DNA of 40,219 bases from Helochares maculicollis (GCA_033557835.1 JAWQRO010000390.1:1-40219); one strand, 5' to 3'. Positions 12,501 through 27,500 are shown, counted from the first letter of the stretch. Program-made: numbers and translations. The notes: a model not told the origin generated them from the sequence alone.

Positions 12501-15500
12501 TGTTCCACATCTGCCAGTGAGATGGACACACCTCAAGGCTCGTACCTACATACGTACAAAATTCGGCACATATTAATTGATAACAAAAACATGACCGGTC
12601 GACCTACTTAAACCGACTCTGCAAACGCATACACAGAGTAAATGAGTGAGGTAACTCCAAACGAGCTGCGCTGGTATTGCTTTGAATAGTGCTGTTGCAA
12701 AATTTTCGCGACCCGGCCAACAAACCAGTCGGAAGATTTATCTCTTGCAATACGGAAGAGGGAACAATTAACAATGACGACAATGTAGGCATTCGAACCA
12801 CGCTTTCTGATTTCCGGATTATATCCTCGGTTCTCACGTCTCCAAGAAGACGACACATGCCTCCACAATTTATGTGACTCTCGACTTCCACCGCCGGTCA
12901 GGTGTTTAAATGCCAACTAAAATTATCTCGTGTACCATCAGGCAATAAAACACACACGCAAGAGTCATACCTAACTTTTAATAATACCTGCTACGTAATC
13001 TTAATATTTCAAAGAGTTGTAAGGCTACAAAAACAAAATTATGACCACCATGTACCGAGCCTCGACGTCTTACGCAACTTATTCAAAATAAACATATAAA
13101 TTATTTATTGAGTTGAGGAAAGCGTGAAATGAACGCGCATAAACCAGTTAAAAAAGACTTATGATATCGGCATTCGATAATTCGGTGGTTCCAACGCGGA
13201 ATTCCTAAGTTACTTTCAAACTAAGGTCAAACGAATTCCTTAATGAATGCAAATAATCGTTCTAATTAGCATAAAATTATTTATTATAAAACCTATTCCC
13301 ACAATTACTCAAATTCAACTCCCAAACCTTCGGGTGCGTTATGACTGGAAACTTTCAACTCTAAATATTCTAAATTATTGTCTTCGTTTTCCAGCCCCAG
13401 ACCTTCGCTCTGACAAATGGAGAAGGCCAGGTGCGGCACCGCGAAGACCTGGGCAACCAAGGAGTGGAAGACATGACTCAACTAACCGATTTGCACGAAG
13501 CCGCTCTATTATGGAACCTCAAGTTGCGATATGACCGGAACTTGATCTACACTTACGCAGGAAGCATTCTTATAGCGGTAAATCCATATAGAATGTTCGA
13601 CGCCAGTTATGGCATCGAATCCGCCCAAAGGTACAAAGGAAAATTGATTGGATCTCTTCCTCCTCATCTCTTCGCGCTCGCTTCTGCGGCGTACTCCGCT
13701 CTACCCTCCCCGCAAGTGGTCGTAATAAGCGGAGAAAGTGGGAGTGGAAAAACTGAGTCCACCAAGTTGGTCATGCAATATTTGGCCGCCGTCGCTCCAT
13801 CGGCTCCCAGAGGTCAAGCTTTGGTCACGGAACAGATTTTGGAGGCCACCCCTTTGCTGGAGGCGTTCGGCAACGCCCGAACCGCAAAAAACGACAACAG
13901 CTCCAGATTCGGGAAGTATTTGGAAGTGTACTTCAAGCACGGGGCCATTATCGGCGCTAAAGTAACCCAATACCTCCTGGAGAAATCCAGGATTGTCACC
14001 CAGGCACCTGGAGAGCGGAATTACCACGTATTTTATGAGCTTCTAGGGGGGTTGAACAACACAGAACGACAAAAGTACGGGCTGGTCGATGCGGATAAAT
14101 ACTTTTATTTGAACCAAGGGGGTGGTGATTGCGCCCCTGGACACTCTGGGTCCGGATCTGATTGGGGGGCTCTGACTAGAGCGATGCAAGTTTTGGGAGT
14201 TGGAGAATCGGAACAAGAAGGAATTATGAAAGTCCTGGCTTCTGTCCTTCATTTAGGTAAGACTCTTCCGACTTTTGCGTTTTTGTTGCATCTAACATTT
14301 CTTATAACTATGTACGAATATACAACTTCGAGCATAATGAATTTGGGCATTCTTAAGAGAAGATTAATTAAGTCTCTCACTTCGTCAGAAACAAGTTTTT
14401 TTGGTCATCCTGATCCTGATCTTGATCCTGAAATAATACAGCAAAATGTATCTAAAATGCTCTTTTTCCCTCATGTTTCTGAAGAGAAGATTTCTGTAAT
14501 GGTTCAGCATAATCTGAAGAATTTGTCTTGGGAAACACAAGACCTAACTGTTGCACAGACTATACCAATTCTGCAGAGTTGTGCTTAGAAAATATTTCGA
14601 TCAAACCTCACACATGCTGATGTGGCGTAAAATCTTCTTGAAGTTGTTTTATTTAAAAACCAAGACTTGATTTTACCACATGAATAGACTTTAGCCTATT
14701 GGGTGGTGTTTGCAATACAAAAGTGTCTGAATCGTTCCTGTGAGTTCGAGTGGAAATTTCAGCTTATCCGATTTTCATTACTCTTCTGCTATTAGACAGA
14801 GATATAATTGGATCTTTACTTTCTCTTCTCGCGTAGCTTTAATCTAAGCAAAATGTATTTTTCTCCTGGACTTCAGGATTTCACTCCCTAATCTAGAGAT
14901 CAGTTTTTAGAGAACTGAGCTTCTGCAATAGTCAATACAGAACGGTTTGAGCATTTCAAAATAGGTCATCGTCTCCAAGTTGGTGCTTGTGGCGATGTTG
15001 AAGTTTGTGGTAAATTTCAGTTGACTTAGACGTCACACAAGGACAGTGAGTATCAAGACAAACAGTTTTAACAACATTCAGTAAAGGCACACCTACACAA
15101 ATATAGGAATATTGAAGCAACCGTGAAAACGCGGTGATAGTTGGTTAATTGTCTGCGAAGAGATAAAAACTGTTGTAGATCGTGGATGATGCTGCAGGAA
15201 AATTGAGTACATAATGTCTAAATAATTCAAGTTAATCTGCAGAATCAACGGTTGGAAATTGTCTTGTCTTAAGTGCAAAAACACTGATATATGATATGTC
15301 ATGATAGTCAGGATTAGACTATTTATGGGTGTTGTACAAAGACACTGCTATGAATCGATCGAGTTTATAGTAAACAAATATCAATATAAAGAAGCGGTTT
15401 TGTAAAATATGTATACTTTCATATTTGAAAGTAAACATTTAAAAGCATTATTTGACTAATGTACAATGTTCAACGGAATAAACCATTTAGAATAAAAGTT

Positions 15501-18500
15501 GTCAGTTTTGTAAGCTTTTGCTGTTGGAAAATATGCAAGTGTATTACTTGATCACTAGGCTTGAATCTGGTGGTTTCAATTGAACACTCATTTGTAGGTC
15601 CTCTAACGGAGATCAAATCAGTTTAAAATTTAATCGCGATTAATTCACGCTACACAAGACAAATTTTTGAAGAAATTTATTATTACATTATGTTATTATG
15701 TCAAAACATAAAATAAACAGTAACATGAGACTAGAAGCAAAAACTTTAAGTGTCTAAAGTATTCTGCACAAACAGTGGTTAGAAATTGTCTTGTCTAAAA
15801 CTACTAATGACAGAACGTATTTTAGCACTTTATTTGTAATTGTCTTATGGTACTATTAAAAATGAGTTAAGCTAATTCTATAAAAATATTATTCTAAATA
15901 ATTGTTTAATCTAATGAAACTAATTAATTGGAACAATTAAGTTGAACGGTTTCTATTTTAAACATTGAAAAGTGTTCATTTAGAGTACATACATTGCATG
16001 TTTAACAGAACAAATCAAAACATTGAGTTGATCACTTTTTTGAAGAAATTTATTTACAACAAAACATTTTCTTAAATTATTTAATTTCCCTCATTTTCTA
16101 TAACCTCTTCCCCCTCTCTGAAATCTTTTTAATTCCTCTCTCATAAAACTCGTGATGCTTTTCTAAAAAAAACCCGAACGTAGTTTTTCACTTCCTCGTC
16201 GCTTCGGAACTCCAAACTTTTCAATGGTCGCTCAGACTGCGAATAAGGTGATAGGAAGGGGCAAGGTCTGAGGAGTAGAGTGGGTGGGGTAAATTTTCCC
16301 ACCCAAACTCCGACAGTTTTTGACGGTTCTGCAAGGCTGTGTGAGGGCGCGCGTTGTCGTGCTGAAAGATGACGATTGCGCGATAAAATATCTGCATTAA
16401 TTGTTTGTTTTATTGAGAGTAGCTCGAAAAAACTACTCCCACCAAATCGACAACATTACCTTCCTGGGGTGAAGGCCCTCTTTAGAGGTGGATTGAGGTG
16501 GCTCATCAGGTTTTCGCTATTCTTTTATGCGTCACATTGCGATAAACAATCCACTTTTCAGCCCATAAATCTCTCACTTCATTAGAAATAATATCTTTTG
16601 GCCGCTCTGCTTTGGGAGCGACCATTACGGAAAAGTCGCCAGTAGAAAATCTTTTAAGCCATTTCTGGTAAGTTCGCTCATTTTGCTCCATTTTATTTAT
16701 AAATGTAGTTTATTTTTCAGCAGCCGTCTTATCTTTTCGCAAATAATAGAGCAAAATATGTCTAAAATGGTCTTTTTCACTCACATTTTCTACTTTTTAA
16801 AACTTTGTTTAGACATGATAACCACTCACAATAGCAACAAGAGCCCAAGTAAACAATAGTAAACAGTTTAAAGAAGAGGTAGGAGAAGGCTACGATATTG
16901 TTTGAAGAGAATCTACAACATGACAGAAAGTGATCTAACAGATTAAGCGAACGAGCTTTCCAAACAACTCAATATTTAACGCAAAAAGCCAATAAACTTC
17001 TATTATTCTAACAATGCAAAAAGGATTAAACTGAGATAAACTTGTCTTAGTTGTATTCCTGTTACTAAGGATTCCAATTGTTTTCCATAAATATTGACTT
17101 TGAATTAAAATAAATACTCAGTAGTGCATAAGTGAGCCTATATTTGAATACCATAACTTAATTTTTACCATAGCTTTGCGCCTGGGTTAAAGATTTTCCA
17201 TCTCAAATTATGCTTTCAAATTAAGAATATTAACAAACAGATGCATTCTAAATTTGATTTTGCTGAAAAAATCTATTACTATTGAATGGACATGATCTTT
17301 GGTAAAACGGCCTGTTAATAAATTGATTATTTTTTAAATATTTGTGCATGCTTCAGAAATAATAAAAAACGAACGTGTTTTACCACTATCAGAAGAAGTC
17401 TAGAATTCGATTCGGTTGTCATCTTAAAAATTCGTTCATCAGTTTGTTAATAGGTAATGAAAGGGCAGGTTTGAATATCCTAAGGGTTGACACACATTTA
17501 GAAAAAACTGACAGTTTTGGTCGCATTTGTACGTGGAAGCGATCAAAGTGCTTGTCTTTTACCAGAAAGGAAAAACGTCAAAGATGCCTAAAATTAGATA
17601 TACACAGCTGATGACGTAACTACTGTAGCTGAAAGATTTGTACAGAAGCGGTTTACTAGGTTTAAAGCTGGTGATACCAATCTTAGAAATTAAGACCGAC
17701 TTGGTTAGCTTTCCTCCAAAGATAAAATTAACACACAAGTCGAGCATAACTCAAATAACGAGACGAAAATTGGTATTAGTGCAAAACTTCATGGACGGAT
17801 TCTTCACTATTTAACTGAAAATATTTAATGGGGGATACATCTTCCCGAAGCACTAGAAATGAATAATTTATAATAGTATTGGGCGACAAAGATTGTGTGG
17901 AGAGTAACATAAATTATCTTTAACAACCTGCTTCATGAACCTCTAGCAAATATCGAGACAATAAATTCCTCCATATTCACCAGACATAGAGCCTGGGTTT
18001 CATCTATGTCCAAAAACTTTTCCACTCTTTGGTCGAGATATAAATCATGAGAAAAGTTTCTTGTTGAAAACCTGAGAGTTACGAACGACTTGGTAAGCTT
18101 TCCTTAATTTACATTAGCGCCAATGGAGGGAGTCTTTACTATTTAACTTAAAGTAATTTAATAGAGGACACATCTTTTCGAAGCACTAGAAATGGAAGGT
18201 TTATAATAGTATTGAGCGACAAAAATTCTGTGGAGAGTAACATAAATTATCTTGAACAACCGATTTCATGAACTTCTAGCAAATAACGAGACGATAAATT
18301 CCACCATATTCACCAGACATAGAGTCTGGGTTTCACCTTTGATGAAAAACTTTTCAACTCTTTGGTCGAACTATAAATTATAAGAAAAGATTCTTGTATA
18401 AACCTGAGAGAAAACCTGAGAGATTCGGGAAGGACGGAACCCATTAACAAGATTTTGAAGAAAATGGCAGTTTTGCTCGCATTTGTACGTAGAAGAAATC

Positions 18501-21500
18501 AAAGCGCTGTAGCTGAAAGATTTGCACGGAAGCAGTTTGCAAGGTTTAAAGCTAGTGATTCTAGTCTTAGAAATTAAGATCGACTTGGTAAGCTTTTCTC
18601 CATAGATAAAATTAAAGTACTAGTCGAGCATAGCTCACGATAATGAGAGCAAAATTGATATAAGTATAAAGTTTCATGGAGGGATTCTTTACTATTTAAC
18701 TGAAAATAATTTGATGGAAGACACATCTTTCCTAGAAATTTCTAGGCATGGATAATTCATAATAGTATTGAGCGACAAAAATTCTGTGGAAAGTAACATC
18801 CTATCTTTAACAACCTACTTCATGAACCTGCTGCAAACAACGAGATGATAAATTTCGTCATATCCACCAGACATAAGACCTGAGCTTCACCTATGTCCGA
18901 AAACGTTTCCAATCCTTGGTCGACATATAAATCATAAGAAAAGTTTCTTGTTGAAAACCTGAGAGATTCTAGAAGGATAGAATCCATTAACAAGATTTAG
19001 AACAAAAATGGTAGTGGTAGAAATTAAGAACGACTTGGTAAGCTTTCCTTAATTTACATTAGCGCCAATGGAGGGAGTCTTTACTATTTAACTGAAAGTA
19101 ATTTAGGACACATCTTTTCGAAGCACTAGAAATGGAAGGTTTATAATAGTATTGAGCGACAAAAATTCTGTGGAGAGTAACATAAATTATCTTGAACAAC
19201 CTATTTCATGAACTTCTAGCAAATAACGAGACGATAAATTCCACCATATTCACCAGACATAGAGTGTGGGTTTCACCTTTGATCAAAAACTTTTCAACTC
19301 TTTGGTCGAACTATAAATTATATGAAAAGTTTCTAGTATAAACATAAGAGATTCGGAAAGGACGGAACCCATTAACAAGATTTAGAAAAAAAAAATGGCA
19401 ATTTTGTTTGCATTTGTATGTAGAAGAAATCAAAGCTCTGTAGCCGAAAGATTTGTACGGAAGCGGTTTGCTAGGCTTAAAGCTGATTATTCCAAACTTA
19501 GAAATTAAGAACAACTTAGAAAGCTGTCCTCCACAGATAAAATTAAAATACTAATCGTGCATAACCCACGATAACGAGACAAAAACTGACATTAGCGCAA
19601 AGCTTCAAGGAGGGATTCTTCACTATTTAACTGAAAATAATTTGATGGAGGACATATCTTTCCGAAGCACTGCAAATGGTTAATTTTTAATAGTATTGAG
19701 CGACAAAGATTATGTGGAGAGCTACATAAATTATCTTTAACTACCTGGTTCATGAACCTCTAGCAAATAACGAGACGATAAATTCCTCCATATTGACAAG
19801 ACGTAGGGTCTGGGTTTCACGTATGTCCAAAAACTTTTTCAATCCTTGGTCGAGGTAAAAATCATAAGAAAAGTTTCTTGTTGAAAACCTGAGAGACTCT
19901 AAAAGGCCGGAGCCCACTAACAAGATTTATAAAAAATGGCAGTTTTGCTCGCATTTGTACGTAGAAGAAATCAAAGCGCTGTAGCTGCAAGATTTGTACG
20001 GAAGCAGTTTGCTAGGCTTAAAGCTGGTAATTCCAATCTTAGATATTAAGGATGACTTTCTTCCACAGATAAAATTAAAACACAAATCGAGCATAACCCA
20101 CGATAACATCACGAAAATTGGCATTAGTGCCAATGGAGGGAGTCTTTACTATTTAATTGAAAGTAATTTAATGGAGGACACATCTTTTCGAAACACTGAA
20201 AATGGATGATTTATATTAGTATTGGGCGACAAAGATTGTGTGGAGAATAACAAAAATAATTTTTTGCAAACTACTTCTGAACCTCTAACAAATAACGAGA
20301 CGATAAATTCCTCCATATTCACCAGACTTAGGGCCTGGGCTTCACCAATGTCTAAAATTTTTCCACCCCTTGTTTGAGATGAAAATCAAAAGAAAAGTCT
20401 CTTGTTGATAGCCTGAGAGATTCTGGAAGGACGAATCTCAGAAGCACGATTTATAAAAAATGGCAGTTTTGAACGTAGAAGAAATCAAAGCGCTGTAGCT
20501 GATAGATTTGTACGGAATCCGTTTGCAAGGCTTACTGTTTATCTGAAAATAATTTGATAGATGACACATCTTTCCGAAGCACTAGAAATGGATAACTTAT
20601 AACAGTATTTAGCGACAAAAATTCTGGAGAGAGTAACATAAACTATTTTTAACAACTAGTTTTATGAACTTCTAGCAAGGAACGAGATGATAAATTCGTC
20701 CATATTCACCAGACATAGAGCCTGAGTTTCACCTATATCCACAAACTTTTCCACTCATTGGTCGAGGTATAGATCATAAGAAAAGTTTCTTGTTGAAAAT
20801 CTGAGAGATTTTGGAAGGACATAACTTACCAACAAGCGATGATTGCTTTGGCTATAAGTAGTCATAAATAGTTTCGTATTATGTCCAAACAAGAATGTCA
20901 AGTAGACACTGCTGCAACTTTTTCTTTTGATTAGACAGTGGTAACTAAATCGCTGAACAGAAATGCTGTTTTCGAACGCGCAATTAAAAAGTGTTACACA
21001 CCATAATATTATTTATAGAAACAACTTTGATTGCATAACGCAAAATATGACTAACATTTAATTGTTAGGCTAATCGTGTAATGTATAACTTGTACCATAA
21101 ACACTGTATGAAACTACAAAATTGCACTTAATTTAATTTTCAATGAAGCGTAGAATTAACAGCTTCAAGTTGAACTAATTATTTTTAAATGTAGTTTAAT
21201 GATAATAATGGAGCTAATTTTATAATTACTATTAGATTGTTGGCTACTGGTAGCAACTAAAAGCTCGTTATTGCCTGAGCGGTTACTTAACGGAATTAAT
21301 GATAATCCAATAATTTTATAATGATAAAGAATGACAATTATTTTGTTTTATAAACGGAAAGAGTTGGGACAGCGTTGCTGTGTTTATATCACTCAGCCCG
21401 TCGAGGCTGTGTCTTCAAGTTTGGGTACAATTTTTGGAGCAAATGCAATTATGAGTTTTGCGTAACGGTTAGCAAGGTTAGCAATATCAAATTTGCTGTG

Positions 21501-24500
21501 GACACAATGTTACATAACGAAAACATTGCAGCGGCCTCGATCTGTCTCTTTTTGACTAAATTGAGCCTTAGTAACCAGAGAGTGTTAAAACCAATCAGGA
21601 CCGAAACTATTGCCACTGTGAACCTCAACATCTTCACACCTTAAGGTTAACGTCCTGTAAACACTTCCACTTTTTGCCATTATGGAACTAGATTTATTGA
21701 ATATAAACCTCAATTTCTCATCCTCACGCTCATGGAACCCGTTTTCTGCAATTTTTTCTTCCTCTCCATAAGTGACTATCGATGATCTATGATTACGGAG
21801 GCTCTGCAATTATTAATAGTTTAATCAATTCATCCAACTGTTCAATTACCATCTTGTTTGTTACGTAAAATACCATAATGCCTGTCGGGGCTCTCACTAA
21901 AAACCATTTTATGCAAATCACACTAAGAAAAATCTTCTTTGATGCAAATGGCAGCAAGAGGAGTGTTTCATCTGATTTTCGTCTATTTTAGGAAACGTCT
22001 ACTTCCACCGCAGGCAGCTGAGGCATGGCCAAGAAGGTGTCGAGGTGGGTTCTGATGTGGAAATCAAGTGGGCAGCTCATCTTTTGCAAATTTCCGCGAC
22101 AGGATTGCAACGAGCCCTTACATCGAGGATAACAGAGGCGAGGGCGGAGCGAGTCCACTCCCCCTTGAGCATAGACCAAGCGCTTGATGCGAGAGATGCC
22201 TTCGCCAAAGCTTTGTACTCAGCTCTTTTTAACTGGTAAGCAGGAAAGGAGCCTATTAATATGCAATAAGCATTTCGATTACGGCCGCAAATTGAATTAA
22301 ATTAGAATTTTAACCGTTGGAAATTTTGCAGCCATTATTAAATTAATTGCTTGAGTTGGTACCGTACTGCAATCTTTACGACAAGGTGAAAAGTACACTT
22401 TCACGATCCGTAATTGATTATTCTCCTCCTTAACATTTCCTTGATTATTGATAAAATCGAAAGTCCAATAATAAATTGCATTACTTCCTTAAATAAAAAA
22501 TACGCTGACGTTTTTGTGGTTCGCTCCAGGCTGGTTAGCAGAGTGAATTCCATAGTCCAAAGAGGAGGCCTGCAAGATGCCGCCAGGATATCCTTGCTCG
22601 ACATTTTTGGTTTTGAAAATTTGGCCGAAAATTCCTTCGAGCAACTATGCATCAACTTCGCTTCGGAGTCTCTCCAGCTTTACTTCAACAAGCACGTGTT
22701 CAAATTAGAGCAACAAGAGTACGCCAGGGAAAGATTAGAGTGGACCAATCTAGCCTGGCTGGACAACACGCCCGTTATCCATCTTTTGGGGAAGAAGCCA
22801 GTCGGCATCCTGCATCTTCTGGACGACGAAAGCAATTTCCCTCGCGCTTCCGATGGTTCATTTTTGGAAAAGTGCCATTATAACCACGCTTTGAATGAAC
22901 AGTACTGCAGGCCTCGAGTAGGAGGAAGGGAATTTGGAGTAAGCACTTCTTCTGCAGCCCTTCTCGTCATACTTAACACAATTTCAATTGCAGATTAGGC
23001 ATTTCGCTGGGCAAGTTTGGTACTCAGTCGATGGGTTTTTGGATAAGAATCGAGACATACTCAGGCCTGAGGTCGTAGAATTGTTAGCATCAAGTAAAGA
23101 ACCTTTAGTAAGTGCCATCGCTAAGCCTCTGCTGACAAATGCTCAAACTAGGACTTTGCCAAGGGGTGCAAATGGAAGGTTTGTGACCATGAAGCCGAGG
23201 ACTCCAACTGTGGCAGCAAGGTAAAAGCGCCCCTTCTACATTTTTCTCTGTATCTGAGCTTACTAATTTGATGAGTAATGGAGAAGACGTTAATATTTAT
23301 GGCCCCTCTCTGGAGAATAATAAATAATTTTGAAGACTAGTGCTATTAATCCAATTACGCTCTTAATTAATAGCGAATTAGCCACGTCAAAATTAGGCAT
23401 TATTTGGTACAATTGGTGCCGAATTGATTTGGAATTGGGTAAAATTGTTAATGGGGAAAGTCGGGCCTAGCTTAGAATATTTAACAGAGCAAATCAACTG
23501 AGAGTTTTTATGATTTATTTTAGTCTAGTTTGGACGAGTGGTTTGTGGACGTTGTAGTCAGGGTGCAGTTTTATTTTGTGGTCCATAGAAATATATATCT
23601 GAGCTGGATTTAGTTTAATGAAAAACAGGTGAAATTAGCAAACAAAATTACATTTTATGCGCTTGCACATGTACTCGATATTCGTAATCTCTTCTAAAGC
23701 AGATCGTCTACGCTAAAATGCTCTTAATATTTTGTCTCCAACATAATATTTACATACTATTTCTGCACAAGAAATGTCAAGTTTCTACCTATATCATTTC
23801 TGGATAAGATTTGGCAGCATTACTATCCTAAAAGCTTTGTACATTAACACAATATTTATATTTTTTGCTCGTAAAAACATTGCAAAATAAAAGTGGGCTC
23901 GCATTTTTGAGCCTTCGCTGGAATTTCAGTCGCTCGTAAATTATTAGACTGTCTAGTTTTCAACAGTTATTTAGAGAATTGCAATTTTTAGACACGTCTT
24001 GACTCCGTTCTATGCATAAATCGGTGGATTTCATACATTTTAGTCTACCAAAAGTAAAACGACATTTAGTTAAAAGTCAAATGAGGTGTGCATATTGATA
24101 CGAGTAATGAAGTGTTCGTGTTAATATCATTCATCTATATAGCTTAAACTATTTGTGGTTAATATGTGGAGCTAAATTACATTTTATTAAGAGTACAAAT
24201 AAGTTTAAAAATTAGTCTGTTCGTTCTAAAATAACATAATCTTACTATATTAGTGACTCCGTGCTAGTAAAATATCATTTTCTTGAGCTGAAAATGTCTA
24301 AATTTGCACCAAGTAAACGTCATGTGCGGCAACTTTTAATTTATTTCTTTAATTTAAAAAATCTGCAGCTGAGGCGCATCGATTGCTCGTAGAAGCATAT
24401 AATGAAGCTGCTTTGAGTGAGACTATGTGTCGTGAGTGGTTTCAAAACTTTAAAAATGGTGATTTTGATGTAGAAGACAAAGATGCAGAATTGGAAGAAT

Positions 24501-27500
24501 TATTGGAGGAAGATTGGTCTCAAACGCAAAAGAAACTTGCTCTCACATTAGAAGTCACTCAGAAAGCAGTTTCACATCGTTTAAAATCATTAGGAATGAT
24601 TCATAAACAAGGAAATTGGGTTCCAGACGAATTGAAGCCAAGAGATATTGAACGCGGATTATGCATGAGTGAAATGCTGCTAGCCAGGCATAAAAAAAGG
24701 TTTTTTTACATCGAATCGTCACCGGAGATAAGAAATAGATAAATTACCACCACCCAAAAAGAAGAAAATCATGAGCAAAACCTGGCCACGTGTTAACATC
24801 CACAGAAAAACCAAATATTCACGGAAAAAAGCTCATGCTGTATATATGGTGGGATCAACTGGTTGTGGTGTATTACGAGTTGCTTAATCCGAGCGAAACA
24901 ATCACTGGAACTCTTTACCGAACACAATTGATGAGATTTAGCCGTACTCTAAAGGAAAAACGCCCTCAATACTATTCTAGACATGACAAAATAATTCCAT
25001 GATAATTCTCGTCCGCATGTAGCGGTTCCGGTGAAAAACTATTTAAAAACGCTTGATTGATTGGGAAGTGTTACTCCACCCGCCGTATTCACTAGACAGA
25101 GCGCCATCCGACTATTATCTGTTCCGGTCAATGGCACATGCTCTGCCGGAGCAGCGGCTCACAACATATAAAGATACCAAAAATTGGGTTGATACGTGGA
25201 TAGCCTCAAAAGATAAGGAGTTCTTCAGATGTGGAATCCGAATGCTGCCTGAGAGATGGGAAAAAGTCGTTGCTAGTGATGGGCAATACTTTGAATAAAC
25301 TTAAACTACCGCTCTGTTACAATAAATATTCAATTTTTTATAAAAAACGGCGGAAACTTATTTGTACTCCTTATACTATAATATTGTAACGGTTTTATAC
25401 CGCTAATAGTTAGTTGATCTGATCAAATGTCCTCTTGCAGAACTTAGTTTTCTTATTGTAAAAATAATTTATGAATTATTTTTACTAAATCATATCTTTA
25501 CAAAATCTACATTTTTGTAGAACAAAGTTGAATCGAATATCCTTTATTGTTTGAACAATAATTTTTCAACAAATACTTGGTTCACTCTCTTTGATTTCTG
25601 ATACTTTAACTTAGTTTTGAAAACTATCTGTGTTCTAATATTACATTTGAATTAGTTTTAGTGCAACTTGAGCTGAGCATGTTAATGTATTTTACTTCCT
25701 TTGGAATGAACATACAACGAACTTACAAAAAAGTATGGTAAATAGCTAGATAGACTTGTAACTAACGATGAACTTAGTTCCATTTTACTTTTTGTAAAAC
25801 TAGAGGCGGGAGAATTCAAACACTAGAACAAATATTTACATACCTCAAATTTCGTATCTAGATATTTCAATATCATTTTCACAAAAGATTCTTTACTAGG
25901 ATATGGTTACAGAATCGTTTCCAAACATTCTCACAACAGGTCTTGAAGATAGTCTCAAACTCAAAAATCAAATGTCAATTTTCTTTCAGTTTGTGATTTG
26001 TTTACAAACAATTAACTTTATCATGCCAACTCCGTTAGAAGAAAAAGTTATATTTCCAATTATTGCTGGCCAAAACAATTTTACAAAACACACATACATC
26101 TAATGTATTGTCTCTAGTACTGCTACAATTAGGCCTACAATGTTTTTTTGCAATGGTACACATTTTTTATATTTATAAAGCACAAACTCATGCTTACTCC
26201 TATATACAAGAAAACAGTCGCTTCTCTGTGAGCGCACTGAATGTCTTTAGACTTACTCTAACAGATAATGGCCAAACATTGCAATCCCACAGTCCATAGA
26301 TTTAACTCCTTGTGGTCAAAGTTACTTCAGTAGACCAGAATAAATTTCATGCAATATATTATTGTTGCCCAATAATTTTTGCGGATCGATGAGAAAAACA
26401 CAATTTTATGGTTTGAAATACACTTTATTATTCAGTATAGTCTCCCTAAACATCAATATTAGCCATTATCGAAATGCTCTCGTGACATGATGCATTGTCC
26501 TGATTAGCAGTTTGCAAGTAATGCATTCAAAATTTAAATAAAACTGATGCTAGCATCTTCTTAGCCTATTTCTAGACAAAAACTCGTTTCGTAACCAGGT
26601 TCACATCACTCTTTAGCGTCTTGTTTTGATCCAGGATCATGGTGATTGAATCAAGTCTTCACTTTATCCTTTCAAAAACGCTCTAAGTGTAACTGAAGAA
26701 GTCGCACTCAAATGTATTTTTGTTGCATTGATAGCAAACGCGACACCCATTGTGCACAAACAGCTTTCTGAAACCCATTACTTCAGTGGAAAATATTGCT
26801 TACAAAACCCAATGAGATTCCTAAGATCTACTAAATTAGAATCACTCGACGATTTTCCAATACGATATCCTGTATTTTTCTACGATTTCTGGTATTGTCA
26901 CTGTTCTTAGCGTTGATCGTCTTCAAGGTTTGCACGAGCACGTTTAAATTCAGCAGCCTATCTTTCTACTGTACTAATTGTAGGCGAAGAGTCCTAACAC
27001 ACTTTCAACTTTCGTTCATAAATTTCCTTAGCTTTTAAGCCTTCCCAAAATAAAAATTCAATCACTGCACGATACTTGATTTTTCGATTTTATAAAAATG
27101 CTGTGACATGTAGATACTAATCTACTTGTAAACCAAGAATTAAGTAACAGCGTGAAATGGAACTTCACATACGTTCAGCTGAAGAGTGTATCAACATAAC
27201 AAAAATAAGGCTAGTAGCAACGCCCTTTCTTATCAACCCGAAAACTTTATAAACAACGCTGGCTCCTATAAAGAAGAAAATAGCCGATTATTTGCAGGTT
27301 TAGTCTTTCGACTCATTTTAAAACATCATGTCCAAACATTGCAACTCCACAGTTTATAGATTTAACTCTTTACGGTCAAAAAATAATCTTCAAAGTTGAT
27401 TCAGTAAATCAGATTTATTTTCGTACCATGTAAAGTACACTTCTTAAATTATATCTAATAAAATCTATTTGTTTATAGCTATTTTAAAATTCTATAATAT

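Larger units (their letters stand above)
3546..13394 (+). other. intron 1 (9,849 bp)
   Basis: Phase-0 intron from gtgaga to ttttccag. It holds the minus-strand mariner at about 4060-5000 and the + strand mariner at 9557-11715. The rest (3546-4050, 5010-9550, 11720-13390) is AT-rich with only short open frames (under 105 codons) and no recognisable domain. A patch at about 12500-12910 is visibly richer in G and C than its flanks and carries overlapping open frames on both strands. Confidence 0.8.
14257..21991 (+). other. intron 2 (7,735 bp)
   Basis: Phase-1 intron. The left part (14257-16070) is unique AT-rich DNA with no gene. It then holds a minus-strand mariner remnant (16078-16691) and the mariner-derived tandem array (17501-20830). 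The final 1.1 kb (20840-21980) is again AT-rich, with short overlapping frames of up to 89 codons that I do not recognise. Confidence 0.8.

Noticed and set aside
12604..12916. Minus-strand protein-coding gene (95/102-codon frames)
   Set aside because: Two overlapping frames in different registers, no known family, and no initiation or splicing evidence; kept only as an unexplained patch.
13701..14027. 108-codon minus-strand frame
   Set aside because: Antisense to the P-loop exon of the motor, which explains the lack of stops.
17501..20830. CRISPR-like or other regular array
   Set aside because: Units are hundreds of bases long, uneven, and read as transposase; the genome is eukaryotic.
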